Positions 31,133 through 38,043 of a DNA stretch of 64,000 bases are shown here, piece by piece. Position numbers and translations under genes: made by a program. How positions within the stretch are numbered: position 1 is the stretch's first letter; every line of letters begins with the position of its first letter. The stretch spans positions 96,496 through 160,495 of IMG/VR virus record IMGVR_UViG_3300017917_002228; one strand, given 5' to 3'. Source of the DNA: a virus. The notes beneath the pieces are model-generated. The model was not told the DNA's origin. It worked only from the letters and a program-made list of their open reading frames with translations, and made no database searches.

Positions 31133-31780
31133 ATGATAGATAGTAAAGTTAATGAATACATGCGAGCATGGCTTAGAGAATATATTAATGAGAATTGCAT
31201 AGTTAGAGTTAAGCCAGGTGAGCCTCTACTACCAGGAAGAAAATCAGGTGTAGAATATAGCTGGCAATTCTATTTACGTAGAGGTTTATTTAATAGTAAA
31301 TTTTTAAACTACACAGGATGTTTATTCTGGAACATATTTGCAGATAAACATAGAGAAAATCCTTTTCAGATTGCTGGGTTAGAGACAGGTTCTACTCCTC
31401 TTATTGTAGGACTTACTATGACTGCTCCGTTATTTGATATTAATGTTAATAGTTTTAGTATTAGATCACAGCGCAAAACATATGGATTAAAAAACATATT
31501 TGAAGGTATTGTAGATCCTGATATGCCTGTGCTTATAGTAGATGATCTTTCTAATTCAAAAGAAACTATTCATAGAGCACGAGCAGAATGTAAACAAGAA
31601 AGTCTTACACTTTTAGACGATGTGTTTACAGTAGTGCACAAAGACTATTATAGTAACTATGTTGTTAAGGACGGAATTAACTATTATTCTTTGTTTGGAT
31701 TAAATAACTTTGATCTTTCCTATACAAAATATGCACTAATTAATAATCCAATAACTGAGCAGTTGATTTCTGACTTATAA
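31133..31780 (+). CDS. Phosphoribosyltransferase-like protein
   Basis: A 215-aa protein with the type I PRTase fold. The PRPP-binding loop is VLIVDDLSNSKET at about 133-145, preceded by a hood region (PLLPGRKSGVEYSW) and an IAGLETGSTPLIVGL loop. The closest pattern is orotate phosphoribosyltransferase (PyrE). It would join a base and PRPP to make a nucleotide, or act as a regulator. PyrE-like genes occur in several T4-like marine phages. GTGAAGTGA precedes the start. It is the last protein gene before the tmRNA. Confidence 0.8.
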   Translation: MIDSKVNEYMRAWLREYINENCIVRVKPGEPLLPGRKSGVEYSWQFYLRRGLFNSKFLNYTGCLFWNIFADKHRENPFQIAGLETGSTPLIVGLTMTAPLFDINVNSFSIRSQRKTYGLKNIFEGIVDPDMPVLIVDDLSNSKETIHRARAECKQESLTLLDDVFTVVHKDYYSNYVVKDGINYYSLFGLNNFDLSYTKYALINNPITEQLISDL

Positions 31781-31793
31781 TATACTATAAATA
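31763..31793 (+). promoter_or_regulatory. Composite promoter before the tmRNA: sigma70-like and late octamer
   Basis: TTGATT at 31763-31768, 17 bases, TATAAA at 31786-31791 makes a sigma70-like promoter. The same -10 region reads TATAAATA at 31786-31793, a perfect T4 late octamer. The tmRNA could thus be made both early and late. The -35 lies in the end of the phosphoribosyltransferase gene. Confidence 0.6.
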
Positions 31794-31797
31794 AGAT

Positions 31798-32132
31798 GCT
31801 ATCGTTGATACGATACAGAATAGGTCTACTGGACGCGGGGGCAGTACCCGCCGCCTCCACCAAGATGAGCACAGCATGGAAGAATATCTCATACAATATA
31901 AGTTAAATGTGCATTGTATAGAATATATTTGTATTAATAATTATTCATTTAATCATGCTGTGCTCATCTTGCTGGGGGCGAAATAGGATCGACGGGGACA
32001 ATAAAGGTAGAATGGAGATAGCGGGTTGACAGGCTACTGTCGCGTTTATAAGTGCAAACGATAACTTCGCACCTCGTCTAGCTCTTGCAGCTTGATATGC
32101 GCCCGGGGAGAGCGTGGAAACAGAATCTCCCC
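31798..32132 (+). ncRNA. ssrA: Circularly permuted two-piece tmRNA
   Basis: The 3' (acceptor) part comes first: T-stem GCGGG/CCCGC with loop GGCAGTA, then CCGCCTCCACCA ending at 31862. The 5' (coding) part starts at 31974 with GGGGGCGAAATAGGATCGAC, the canonical tmRNA 5' end. The two ends form a 7-bp acceptor stem with G3-U70, the alanine identity pair, and discriminator A. GGTAGA (32006-32011) in the coding part pairs with TCTACT (31825-31830) in the acceptor part as helix P2. The tag frame is 32054-32092, ANDNFAPRLALAA, with stop TGA at 32093-32095; with the tRNA-borne Ala the tag is AANDNFAPRLALAA. This order is typical of alphaproteobacteria. It would need removal of the segment between the ends. 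The T-loop departs from TTCRA. tmRNA rescues stalled ribosomes with SmpB. Confidence 0.95.
31862..31970 (+). repeat. 17-bp inverted repeat closing the tmRNA intervening segment
   Basis: AAGATGAGCACAGCATG at 31862-31878 pairs perfectly with CATGCTGTGCTCATCTT at 31954-31970. It begins in the final A of the CCA end and stops three bases before the mature 5' end at 31974. The helix continues the acceptor stem in the precursor and must be cut away by RNases (RNase P on the 5' side, 3' exo/endonucleases on the other). The 75-base loop is AT-rich and shows no gene. Confidence 0.9.
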
Positions 32133-32140
32133 ACCTTTTT
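32105..32140 (+). terminator. Rho-independent terminator of the tmRNA
   Basis: GGGGAGA at 32105-32111 pairs with TCTCCCC at 32126-32132 (14-base loop) and is followed after ACC by TTTTT at 32136-32140. The hairpin may also belong to the end of the coding piece. Confidence 0.7.
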
Positions 32141-32158
32141 ATAACATATAGGTGAAAC

Positions 32159-32413
32159 ATGACTCCAGAATCTTATATCGGATCTATTAGTACATTTGCT
32201 GGTTATAAACACTTTATTCCTTATGGATGGGCATCCTGTGATGGTCAAACTTTAGATGTTAAAAATAATCAAGCACTATACGCTATCATCGGTAATATTT
32301 ACGGTGGTGACTTTGGTCACAACTTTAAACTTCCAAATTTAAATACAGGTAAAAAAGACGGTGAGCCGTTTTATGTAATTTGCTTACAAGGTGTATTTCC
32401 TTCTCCGCAATAA
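32159..32413 (+). CDS. Short tail-collar domain protein
   Basis: An 84-aa protein that is essentially one phage tail-collar domain: YIGSISTFAG, PYGWASCDGQTLDV, NQALYAIIGNIYGGDFGHNFKLPNL. This matches the microcystin-dependent-protein/collar family, which in phages forms fibre tips or caps. At this length it holds only the collar unit with a short C-terminal strand (PFYVICLQGVFP). Ribosome binding site AGGTGA. Its position between tmRNA and tRNA is odd for a structural gene and suggests a cargo insertion. Confidence 0.83.
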   Translation: MTPESYIGSISTFAGYKHFIPYGWASCDGQTLDVKNNQALYAIIGNIYGGDFGHNFKLPNLNTGKKDGEPFYVICLQGVFPSPQ

Positions 32414-32422
32414 TGGGTAACA

Positions 32423-32497
32423 GGGGTGTGGGGCAGATGGTAAGTTACGGGACTGCAAATCCTTGAGGACCCGGTTCGAATCCGGGACACCCCTCCA
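32423..32497 (+). tRNA. tRNA-Cys (GCA)
   Basis: Acceptor stem GGGGTGT/ACACCCC (7 bp), discriminator T73 and encoded CCA; T-arm CCGG-TTCGAAT-CCGG; anticodon loop CTGCAAA with anticodon GCA. U73 and GCA are the cysteine identity elements. The D-arm is weak (two G-U pairs and an A13-A22 mismatch as in bacterial tRNA-Cys), and position 8 is G instead of U. The anticodon stem has an outer mismatch. It likely supplements Cys decoding in late infection. Confidence 0.93.
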
Positions 32498-32518
32498 TTT
32501 CCAGCAAAAGAGCACTTA

Positions 32519-32752
32519 ATGAAAATTAGTTCAATTAAAACTCCATCGGAATTTTCTTTAGAAATAGAAAAGATTGTCAAGGATAAAGCACTTGATTATT
32601 TTGAAGCTGTCATCTATTATTGTGAGATGAATGAGTTAGAAGTTGAAACCGCTGCTTCTTTTGTAAAGCACAATCAAGTGCTCAAATCTAAGATTCAAGT
32701 AGAGGCAGAAAACCTTAACATGATGAAACGTAGTGGGCGTTTACCGATATGA
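32519..32752 (+). CDS. 33: Late-transcription co-activator gp33-like
   Basis: A 77-aa protein: FSLEIEKIVKDKALDYFEAVIYYCEMNELEVETAASFVKHNQVLKSKI...LNMM. This is the pattern of gp33-type late co-activators in T4-like phages: a helical RNA-polymerase flap-binding protein that links the late sigma gp55 to the sliding clamp. Gene order gp33, (80-aa gene), gp59, gp32 mirrors the T4 order 33-59-32. It fits the TATAAATA late promoters in the window. The stop overlaps the next start by 4 bases. Confidence 0.87.
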   Translation: MKISSIKTPSEFSLEIEKIVKDKALDYFEAVIYYCEMNELEVETAASFVKHNQVLKSKIQVEAENLNMMKRSGRLPI

Positions 32753-32991
32753 GTTATACAACAAAAATTGTAGAAGTTGATATTGAGTTAGATGACTTTG
32801 AAACTGATGATATTATTGAAGAGCTTCAGGAACGAGGCTATATTGTTTCTAAAGAGACTGTTCTTACTAAAGAACAAGAACGTCTCTTTCACGAAGTATA
32901 TTTAGATTATGTTGATAATAAGAATCTTAACAGCTCAGTTAAGAAGCTTTTAGATGAGATGTATATGTATGTCCCCATTCGAAGCGTATAA
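32749..32991 (+). CDS. Small protein between gp33 and gp59, unknown
   Basis: An 80-aa acidic protein: VEVDIELDDFETDDIIEELQERGYIVSKE, then TKEQERLFHEVYLDYVDNKN and a C-terminal helix. Coupled to gp33 by ATGA overlap and overlapping gp59 by 23 bases. T4 has no gene at this place. Unknown function, possibly early/late regulation by neighbourhood. Confidence 0.6.
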   Translation: MSYTTKIVEVDIELDDFETDDIIEELQERGYIVSKETVLTKEQERLFHEVYLDYVDNKNLNSSVKKLLDEMYMYVPIRSV

Positions 32992-33541
32992 ACTCTATCT
33001 AGCACTTAAGCAGCATTTCACATCACCCTCATACGACTTCTTCAAATATAATGGTAAAGTCCGTGCAACAGAACACTCTTTCGAGACTCGTAAAGACAAG
33101 TATATGTTTTACAAACTCTCAAAGAGAGATGATGTATTGCACTATCTTGTTTCGATCTTATCCGATGAACCAGGAGTATGGGTCGGTGAGATCTTTGATC
33201 CGAAACACGAAGCAAAGTATAAAGAGTTTCTTAAGAAGAAAGAGTCTCTTACATACACTTTTAAAAATGAACTAGACCAACTACTAGAAGATTTTGATAA
33301 GAATTTTGAGGTACCACAAGGAGATTATCCATTTCTCCTTAAGCTGTATACTCGTAAGAAGATTAGCAAAGAAACATTTATTATTATGAACGACTGTGTG
33401 CGTTTCTTTGCTAAGTGGAACGATCAGATTAGTGATCCTGTGCTTTGGCCGCAAATTGCACTAAACTGTCGTAAATTTTATCCGTTCATGTCATATGAGC
33501 GAGATAAATATTGTGCAATGATCAAGGATAAATTCTCTTGA
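32969..33541 (+). CDS. 59: gp59-like helicase loader
   Basis: 190 aa from the ATG at 32969 (MSPFEAYKLYLALKQHF); an upstream in-frame ATG at 32954 adds only five residues. Hallmarks of T4 gp59: PFEAYKLYLALKQHFTSPSYDFFKYNGKVRAT at the N terminus, YFLVS-like region with SILSDEPGVWVGEIF and C-terminal YPFMSYERDKY. gp59 loads the gp41 helicase onto gp32-coated forks. Length matches T4 gp59 (217 aa) with some loss at the ends. It is followed by the gp32 promoter. Confidence 0.9.
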   Translation: MSPFEAYKLYLALKQHFTSPSYDFFKYNGKVRATEHSFETRKDKYMFYKLSKRDDVLHYLVSILSDEPGVWVGEIFDPKHEAKYKEFLKKKESLTYTFKNELDQLLEDFDKNFEVPQGDYPFLLKLYTRKKISKETFIIMNDCVRFFAKWNDQISDPVLWPQIALNCRKFYPFMSYERDKYCAMIKDKFS

Positions 33542-33566
33542 CATTATACATCGTATATACTAATAT
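33538..33566 (+). promoter_or_regulatory. Sigma70 promoter before gp32
   Basis: TTGACA (33538-33543, perfect -35), 17-base spacer, TAATAT (33561-33566), then 33 bases with GGAG before the ATG at 33600. The strongest consensus promoter in the window, fitting high expression of the single-strand binding protein. The -35 overlaps the gp59 stop. Confidence 0.8.
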
Positions 33567-33599
33567 AACTTATACATCGTCATACAACGGAGACATAAA

Positions 33600-34526
33600 A
33601 TGGCTACATCTTTCGATGCACTCAAGCAGACTCGTAAGTCCTCATTCGATAAGCTCACATCTGAGCTAAGCAAACTCAATCAAAACACAACTGAACGTAA
33701 TAGCAACGAAGACGATCGCTTCTGGAAACCAGAGGTAGATAAGTCTGGTAACGGTATGGCTATTATTCGTTTCTTGCCTGCTCCTGCTGGTGAAGATGTT
33801 CCGTTTGTTCGTATTTGGGACCATGGCTTTCAAGGCCCAGGTGGTTGGTATATCGAAAAGTCATTGACTACTTTCGGTAAGCCTGATCCGGTTTCTGAGT
33901 ATAATACTAAGCTTTGGAACTCTGGTATTGAGTCTAATAAAGAGATTGTACGTAAACAGAAGCGCCGTCTTTCATACTACTCAAACATCTATGTCGTATC
34001 TGATCCTTCTCGTCCAGAGAATGAAGGTAAGGTATTCTTGTTTAAGTATGGTAAGAAGATCTTTGACAAGCTTAACGAAGCAATGAACCCTGAGTTTGCT
34101 GATGAGACGTCTATTAACCCATTTGATCTATGGGAAGGCGCTAACTTCAAGCTTAAGATTCGTCAGGTAGAAGGTTATCGTAACTACGATAAGTCTGAGT
34201 TCGATAAGCCACGTCCTCTATCTAAGGATGAGGATGAGATGAAGAAGGTCTGGGAATCAGAATATTCTCTTCAGGAACTTCTTGATCCTAAGAACTTTAA
34301 GTCATATGATGAACTTAAGAAGCGCCTTGAGAAGGCTCTCGGTATTGCTGAAGAAGCCGAATCAGTTGGTTCTAAGCAAGTTCGTATCGAAGAAGAGGAT
34401 GAAGCGTTCCCGCTTCCTACCAAGACTGCAAAGCCTAAGGAAGCACCGAAGGCAGCTGCACCTTGGGATGATAATGAAGATGATGAGGATCTCAGCTTCT
34501 TCAAGAACTTGGCAAAAGACGACTAA
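33600..34526 (+). CDS. 32: gp32-like single-stranded DNA-binding protein without zinc ligands
   Basis: A 308-aa protein, the length of T4 gp32 (301 aa). N-terminal basic co-operativity region (FDALKQTRKSSFDKLTSEL), OB-fold core with FWKPEVDKSGNGMAIIRFLP, VRIWDHGFQG and RLSYYSNIYVV, and an acidic C-terminal tail (DDNEDDEDLSFFKNLAKDD) for partner binding. T4 gp32 co-ordinates zinc through one His and three Cys. Here His of WDHGF remains but the Cys positions read KPDPVSEY, and the whole protein has no Cys. It binds ssDNA at forks with gp59, primase and RNase H. Strong promoter upstream; convergent with the tape-measure gene (4-base overlap). Confidence 0.93.
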   Translation: MATSFDALKQTRKSSFDKLTSELSKLNQNTTERNSNEDDRFWKPEVDKSGNGMAIIRFLPAPAGEDVPFVRIWDHGFQGPGGWYIEKSLTTFGKPDPVSEYNTKLWNSGIESNKEIVRKQKRRLSYYSNIYVVSDPSRPENEGKVFLFKYGKKIFDKLNEAMNPEFADETSINPFDLWEGANFKLKIRQVEGYRNYDKSEFDKPRPLSKDEDEMKKVWESEYSLQELLDPKNFKSYDELKKRLEKALGIAEEAESVGSKQVRIEEEDEAFPLPTKTAKPKEAPKAAAPWDDNEDDEDLSFFKNLAKDD

Positions 34527-36430
34527 GGTACTCCGGCACCATAGTAGTTGCCATACAAAGCTCTATCCATATGAGAGTCACGAGGGGAGGTGCTAACTGC
34601 ACCTCCCATTCTGTTATTTGTAGAACCACCAGTCATTGAAGGTGGTGCAGATGGTGTAGTAGTGTTGTTAATTATAACTGGTTGTGTAGGAGTAGTGCCT
34701 TGTTCAATAGCTTGTCTAGAAGATTGAGCGTTGAATACATCTTCTCTTTGACTTAAAACAGGCTGTACTGGAGGTGTAGTAGAAGTAGCTGCAGCTGGAA
34801 CTTTGCTTACTTTAGCATAAATTCTTTCTGCTTCAGCCATTGCTTGGCCCACATCACCGCCAGTATATGGAAGTATTTCTTCTAGAATCTGTTCTTTAGA
34901 CTTACCTGCATACTTTACTACTTCTATATCCTTAGAAGGCATAACAGGTGTAGTAGATCTTACTGCTGGAGTTTCAGGAGGAGCGGTAGGAGTAGTAGTT
35001 GTTGCATGTACAGGTGCAGCAGTATTAGCAGTAGGAGTTGCAGTTCTAGTAACAGGAGCTGCTTGAGTAGTAGGAGCTGTAGCTGCAGGAGTCTCTGAAG
35101 TACCGAATAGCTTTCTGAAAGGCTCTTTAATAAAATCAGGCACTAAGTTAGATGCAGCATCAACCATCTTACCTGGAAGACTCTTGAAGAACTCCCATAC
35201 CTTACTAACTGCACCACCTAGTGTCTCACCAATTTGACTACCTAGATTGCTTGCACTTTCGAACCATTCAGCTATCTTATCTTTAACTGCTGTGAAAGTA
35301 TTAATTACACCTTCTTTTACGTAATTAAAGGTATCAACGATAGGTTCAATAATACTAAAGCTAGACCACCACTCTGCTATTTTATTCTTTGCATCAGTAA
35401 AGAAGTTAACTACAGTATCTTTAATACTAATAAATGTATCTTTAACGTAGTTGAACATAGTAGTTAATATAGCTACTAGATCAAAGTTATCGATAACTTC
35501 ATCCAAGGCTTTTGCAAAAGCTTCAAAGCCAAAGAACTCTGCAACTCTTGCAATTATTCTTCCTACACCTTTAACAAGTAATTCCGGTATAGCTACTACA
35601 ACTTTAACAATACCTTCGATCCATCTACCTTCCATAAAGTCTTTAAACGCACTAGTAAAGCGCCCAAAGAATGCTTCCCAGTCCTGGGACTCTAATGCAA
35701 GCAGTACACCAATAACGGCGCCTACAGGGCCTGCAAACCTAATTAAGAATCTACCAATACCTAAAAGACCTCTAAGAAGAATACCACCAAACTTTACAAT
35801 AGTATTAAAGGCATCTGTAATACCAGATAGTATACTCTTTACTAGATTAAACCCTGGTATAAGACTTAGTAATCCCATAATACCAGCACCAGCAGTAGTT
35901 TTAGCAGGTCCTTGTTTAGTATTATCGTTAGCAGGAACAGCTCGCTGGGCACGAGCTTCTCTAGCCTCTTCTTGTCTTCTAGCAGCATCTCCTCTCATAA
36001 ACCCTAGAAGATCTTTCATATAACCAGTAAGTGATTCTAGATTTCTAGTATCTTTCTGAGCTATTTCTAAGATAGTGGTATCTACGTTTAATATCTTAGT
36101 TAAAATAGACGTCTGCTGAGTTTGATTATCATTAAACGGAGCTTGTTGAGGTGCTGGAGCTCCTGTACGAGGTACACTTGGTGTAGTACCACCGGTTGCT
36201 CTACCTACACTCTCACCACCTCTGAACGCACCTGCAAGAGAAGGAACGAAAGGGCCTAGACCAGACTTTTCAAGAATAGCAGCTGCAATGTTTGTAGGTC
36301 TTAACGCATTAATGCCTGTGCTTGAAACTACAGCACCTTTAACATTAGCGTATACGTTGCTAGCGGTTCCAGCAGCAAGTCTGCCTGTACCTACTGCTAA
36401 TCTTTTAGTTAAACCTGTTAAACTAGCCAT
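34523..36430 (-). CDS. Putative tail tape-measure / baseplate hub protein (gp29-like)
   Basis: A 635-aa protein. The N terminus is Ala/Gly-rich, then Pro/Gln-rich linkers and a coiled-coil region (TILEIAQKDTRNLESL and on). The centre (about 180-430) has hydrophobic helices without charges (IMGLLSLIPGFNLVKSIL, VGAVIGVLLALES) and repeated F-x-Y-V-K/FxxV-K-D-x-(F/I) units (MFNYVKDTFISIKDTVVNFF, TFNYVKEGVINTFTAVKDKI). The C terminus is Thr/Ala/Pro-rich and low-complexity. This pattern is typical of tail tape measures, and gene order after gp26-like and gp51-like genes matches T4 gp29. Homology to gp29 is not shown; its last codons contain a hairpin that could end gp32 transcription. Confidence 0.7.
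   Translation of the reverse strand: MASLTGLTKRLAVGTGRLAAGTASNVYANVKGAVVSSTGINALRPTNIAAAILEKSGLGPFVPSLAGAFRGGESVGRATGGTTPSVPRTGAPAPQQAPFNDNQTQQTSILTKILNVDTTILEIAQKDTRNLESLTGYMKDLLGFMRGDAARRQEEAREARAQRAVPANDNTKQGPAKTTAGAGIMGLLSLIPGFNLVKSILSGITDAFNTIVKFGGILLRGLLGIGRFLIRFAGPVGAVIGVLLALESQDWEAFFGRFTSAFKDFMEGRWIEGIVKVVVAIPELLVKGVGRIIARVAEFFGFEAFAKALDEVIDNFDLVAILTTMFNYVKDTFISIKDTVVNFFTDAKNKIAEWWSSFSIIEPIVDTFNYVKEGVINTFTAVKDKIAEWFESASNLGSQIGETLGGAVSKVWEFFKSLPGKMVDAASNLVPDFIKEPFRKLFGTSETPAATAPTTQAAPVTRTATPTANTAAPVHATTTTPTAPPETPAVRSTTPVMPSKDIEVVKYAGKSKEQILEEILPYTGGDVGQAMAEAERIYAKVSKVPAAATSTTPPVQPVLSQREDVFNAQSSRQAIEQGTTPTQPVIINNTTTPSAPPSMTGGSTNNRMGGAVSTSPRDSHMDRALYGNYYGAGVP
34585..34607 (+). terminator. 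GC-rich hairpin 60 bases after gp32, inside antisense gene
   Basis: GGGAGGTGC at 34585-34593 and GCACCTCCC at 34599-34607 form a perfect 9-bp stem with a TAACT loop, followed on the plus strand by ATTCTGTTATTTG. It is the strongest hairpin near the convergent junction and could end gp32 transcripts while encoding GGAVSTSP of the tape-measure gene on the other strand. Confidence 0.5.
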
Positions 36431-36602
36431 TTCGTTTATTATTCTCTTCTTCTAAATCCTTAAGATGCTTTATAAGCAATTCTACGAATAGATCTCGCTC
36501 ATAAGGATACATCTCATATACCTCTGTTAAAGAGTATTTATGGTGTTGCACAAGAGAAAATAAAGTGTTATAATAGACCGCGATATTGTAATACCCGGTC
36601 AT
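36423..36602 (-). CDS. Small gp51-like baseplate-hub assembly protein, 59 aa
   Basis: The ATG is at 36602-36600, overlapping the gp26-like stop (TAATG), and the stop is at 36425-36423, eight bases into the start of the tape-measure gene. Sequence features: MTGYYNIAVYYNTLFSLVQH, then HKYSLTEVYEMYPYERDLFV and ELLIKHLKDLEEEN. The pattern hydrophobic-x-x-(Y/F)-S-L-T-E...M-Y-P-(Y/F)-E-x-x-(I/L) followed by a hydrophobic and then Glu-rich helix is that of small tail-assembly chaperones in front of tape-measure genes; T4 gp51/gp26 have this role. The name is inferred; coding is supported by perfect stop/start coupling on both sides. Confidence 0.7.
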   Translation of the reverse strand: MTGYYNIAVYYNTLFSLVQHHKYSLTEVYEMYPYERDLFVELLIKHLKDLEEENNKRNG

Positions 36603-37297
36603 TATGTAAAAAAACTTGTGATTCCTTTTAATAGAATCTCTTTTTTCTTACCTTCTTTATTCTTTAATACAACTGTATGTTCTACAGATGGCATAGTATC
36701 AAAAAACTGCTTGATTTTTTCCATGCTATCCATAGGAAGGCTATTAATAAAGTTATTCAGTTCTTCATCAGAATAACTATCATATACATTATCAGCATCA
36801 TAAATTTTATCAATGCAGCTTTTAATCATTCCGAACACAGCTTCTTGCTGATCAGGATTAGCTTCTACTAACTTTACTTCTTCTAATGTAGGATATCTCA
36901 TAACAATACCTACATCCTCAAACACGTTTATTTTATTAGTATGTTCAGGGTCAAACTTTACTTTAACGTCTTCTAGGTTGACTCTAAATTTAAATACTTC
37001 TTCTGTGTTTTCATCTGTATATTCTAGATCAACCATTTCACCTACAGACTTAGATCTTAATTTAATAAAGATATACTCAATATCAAATGTTGCAAGCTTA
37101 TCTACTTCTACCGGTTCTATAATACAATTTTGAATGACTTGTTTAACCGCAGCAATAATATCATCAGAATTATCTGCAGCTTTAGCCATCATAAGAACCT
37201 TTTCTTCTTGTACAGTGAAAGGTCTTATTGATATCTCTTTTTTAGTAGAAGGGATTACAACTTTATAAGTTGGATGCTTTATTTTAGGTAATGCCAT
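36602..37297 (-). CDS. 26: gp26-like baseplate hub assembly protein
   Basis: A 231-aa protein. Blocks LPKIKHPTYKVVIPSTKKEI, FTVQEEKVLMMAKA, KQVIQNCI, FDIEYIFIKLRSKSVGE and F..INSLPMDSMEKIKQFFDTMPSVEH match the T4 baseplate (gp26) family, which contributes to hub assembly and behaves like a tail-assembly chaperone. T4 gp26 is 208 aa. It overlaps the downstream 59-aa ORF at TAATG. It is preceded by 14 bases containing the ribosome binding site GAGG. Confidence 0.83.
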   Translation of the reverse strand: MALPKIKHPTYKVVIPSTKKEISIRPFTVQEEKVLMMAKAADNSDDIIAAVKQVIQNCIIEPVEVDKLATFDIEYIFIKLRSKSVGEMVDLEYTDENTEEVFKFRVNLEDVKVKFDPEHTNKINVFEDVGIVMRYPTLEEVKLVEANPDQQEAVFGMIKSCIDKIYDADNVYDSYSDEELNNFINSLPMDSMEKIKQFFDTMPSVEHTVVLKNKEGKKKEILLKGITSFFT

Positions 37298-37311
37298 AAT
37301 ATTTCCTCACT

Positions 37312-38043
37312 TTATAATAAACCTAATGCTCCTAAGTTTACTCTTTGTTGAAACTGAACAGGAGATGTTACACCGACAATATTTCTTATTGCAGCTATAT
37401 CAGAGCTTACTCTTCCTTGCTGGTAAGATAGAGAGTTAGCTCTTGCAGTAGTATTGTAATCGACTTGGCCTTGATCTAATGTCTCTGCATTCCAATATGT
37501 GTATGCAAAAGTAATAGGCAATTTTAAAAGAGTATCTGATTGATCCCAAGCTACCTGAACATCGCCTACGGTAATAGGATATGCTTCTATGAGCTGGTAA
37601 GAAAGAAACTCATTGCTATTTTCATCATATACTAATAAATCTACAATACCGAAATAATCTTTAGGGTAGGCAAAAGAACCTACAGTTAATCCTGCAGATG
37701 TAGTACCATTAGGATTTACACTTTGATTGAAATTAAAGATCTTCTGTGACCAGTTATGAAAGTAATTAAACACGTTTCCACTAGTATCACAATAGAATGT
37801 AAGTTGCACATCCTGTAGGTTAGTAGCATATGGTCTCTTTTCAATGTTACCATAACCTGACATTCTTATTTCATCTGTCATGTAAGATATGCCAGGGAGA
37901 GAAGCACTATCACAGAAAAAGCGTAAATCTGAACCAAAATTTAAAGCAAATGGTCCAGTAATTCTTACCATAAACTTTGATGACTTAGCTAAACCACCAT
38001 TAGCATTGATGGTAGAGAGCATCTCGTTGACACTAAACGCCAT
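37312..38043 (-). CDS. Tail-tube-fold protein, candidate gp54 baseplate tube initiator
   Basis: A 243-aa protein: SSKFMVRITGPFALNFG, LRFFCDSASLPGISYMTDEI, MSGYGNIEKRPYATNLQDVQLTFYCD and VFNYFHNWSQKIFNF. The order of strand, C-x-S-A-x-L-P-G, Y-G-x-x-x-(K/R)-x-P and a F-x-x-W helix is typical of phage tail-tube and tube-initiator proteins (T4 gp19, gp54, gp48). Because gp48 is encoded at 39111, gp54 is the most likely identity, but gp19 (tail tube) is not excluded. It overlaps the upstream gene end by 11 bases. Confidence 0.7.
   Translation of the reverse strand: MAFSVNEMLSTINANGGLAKSSKFMVRITGPFALNFGSDLRFFCDSASLPGISYMTDEIRMSGYGNIEKRPYATNLQDVQLTFYCDTSGNVFNYFHNWSQKIFNFNQSVNPNGTTSAGLTVGSFAYPKDYFGIVDLLVYDENSNEFLSYQLIEAYPITVGDVQVAWDQSDTLLKLPITFAYTYWNAETLDQGQVDYNTTARANSLSYQQGRVSSDIAAIRNIVGVTSPVQFQQRVNLGALGLL

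Noticed and set aside
31863-31973. Group I intron or a small ORF in the tmRNA gap
   Set aside because: Only 111 bases, with a simple inverted repeat and AT-rich loop; no intron core and no start with ribosome binding site.
35451-36023. 190-codon plus-strand open frame opposite the tape-measure gene
   Set aside because: Low-complexity, Ile/Pro/Ser-rich shadow of the minus-strand gene; no ribosome binding site, no domain.
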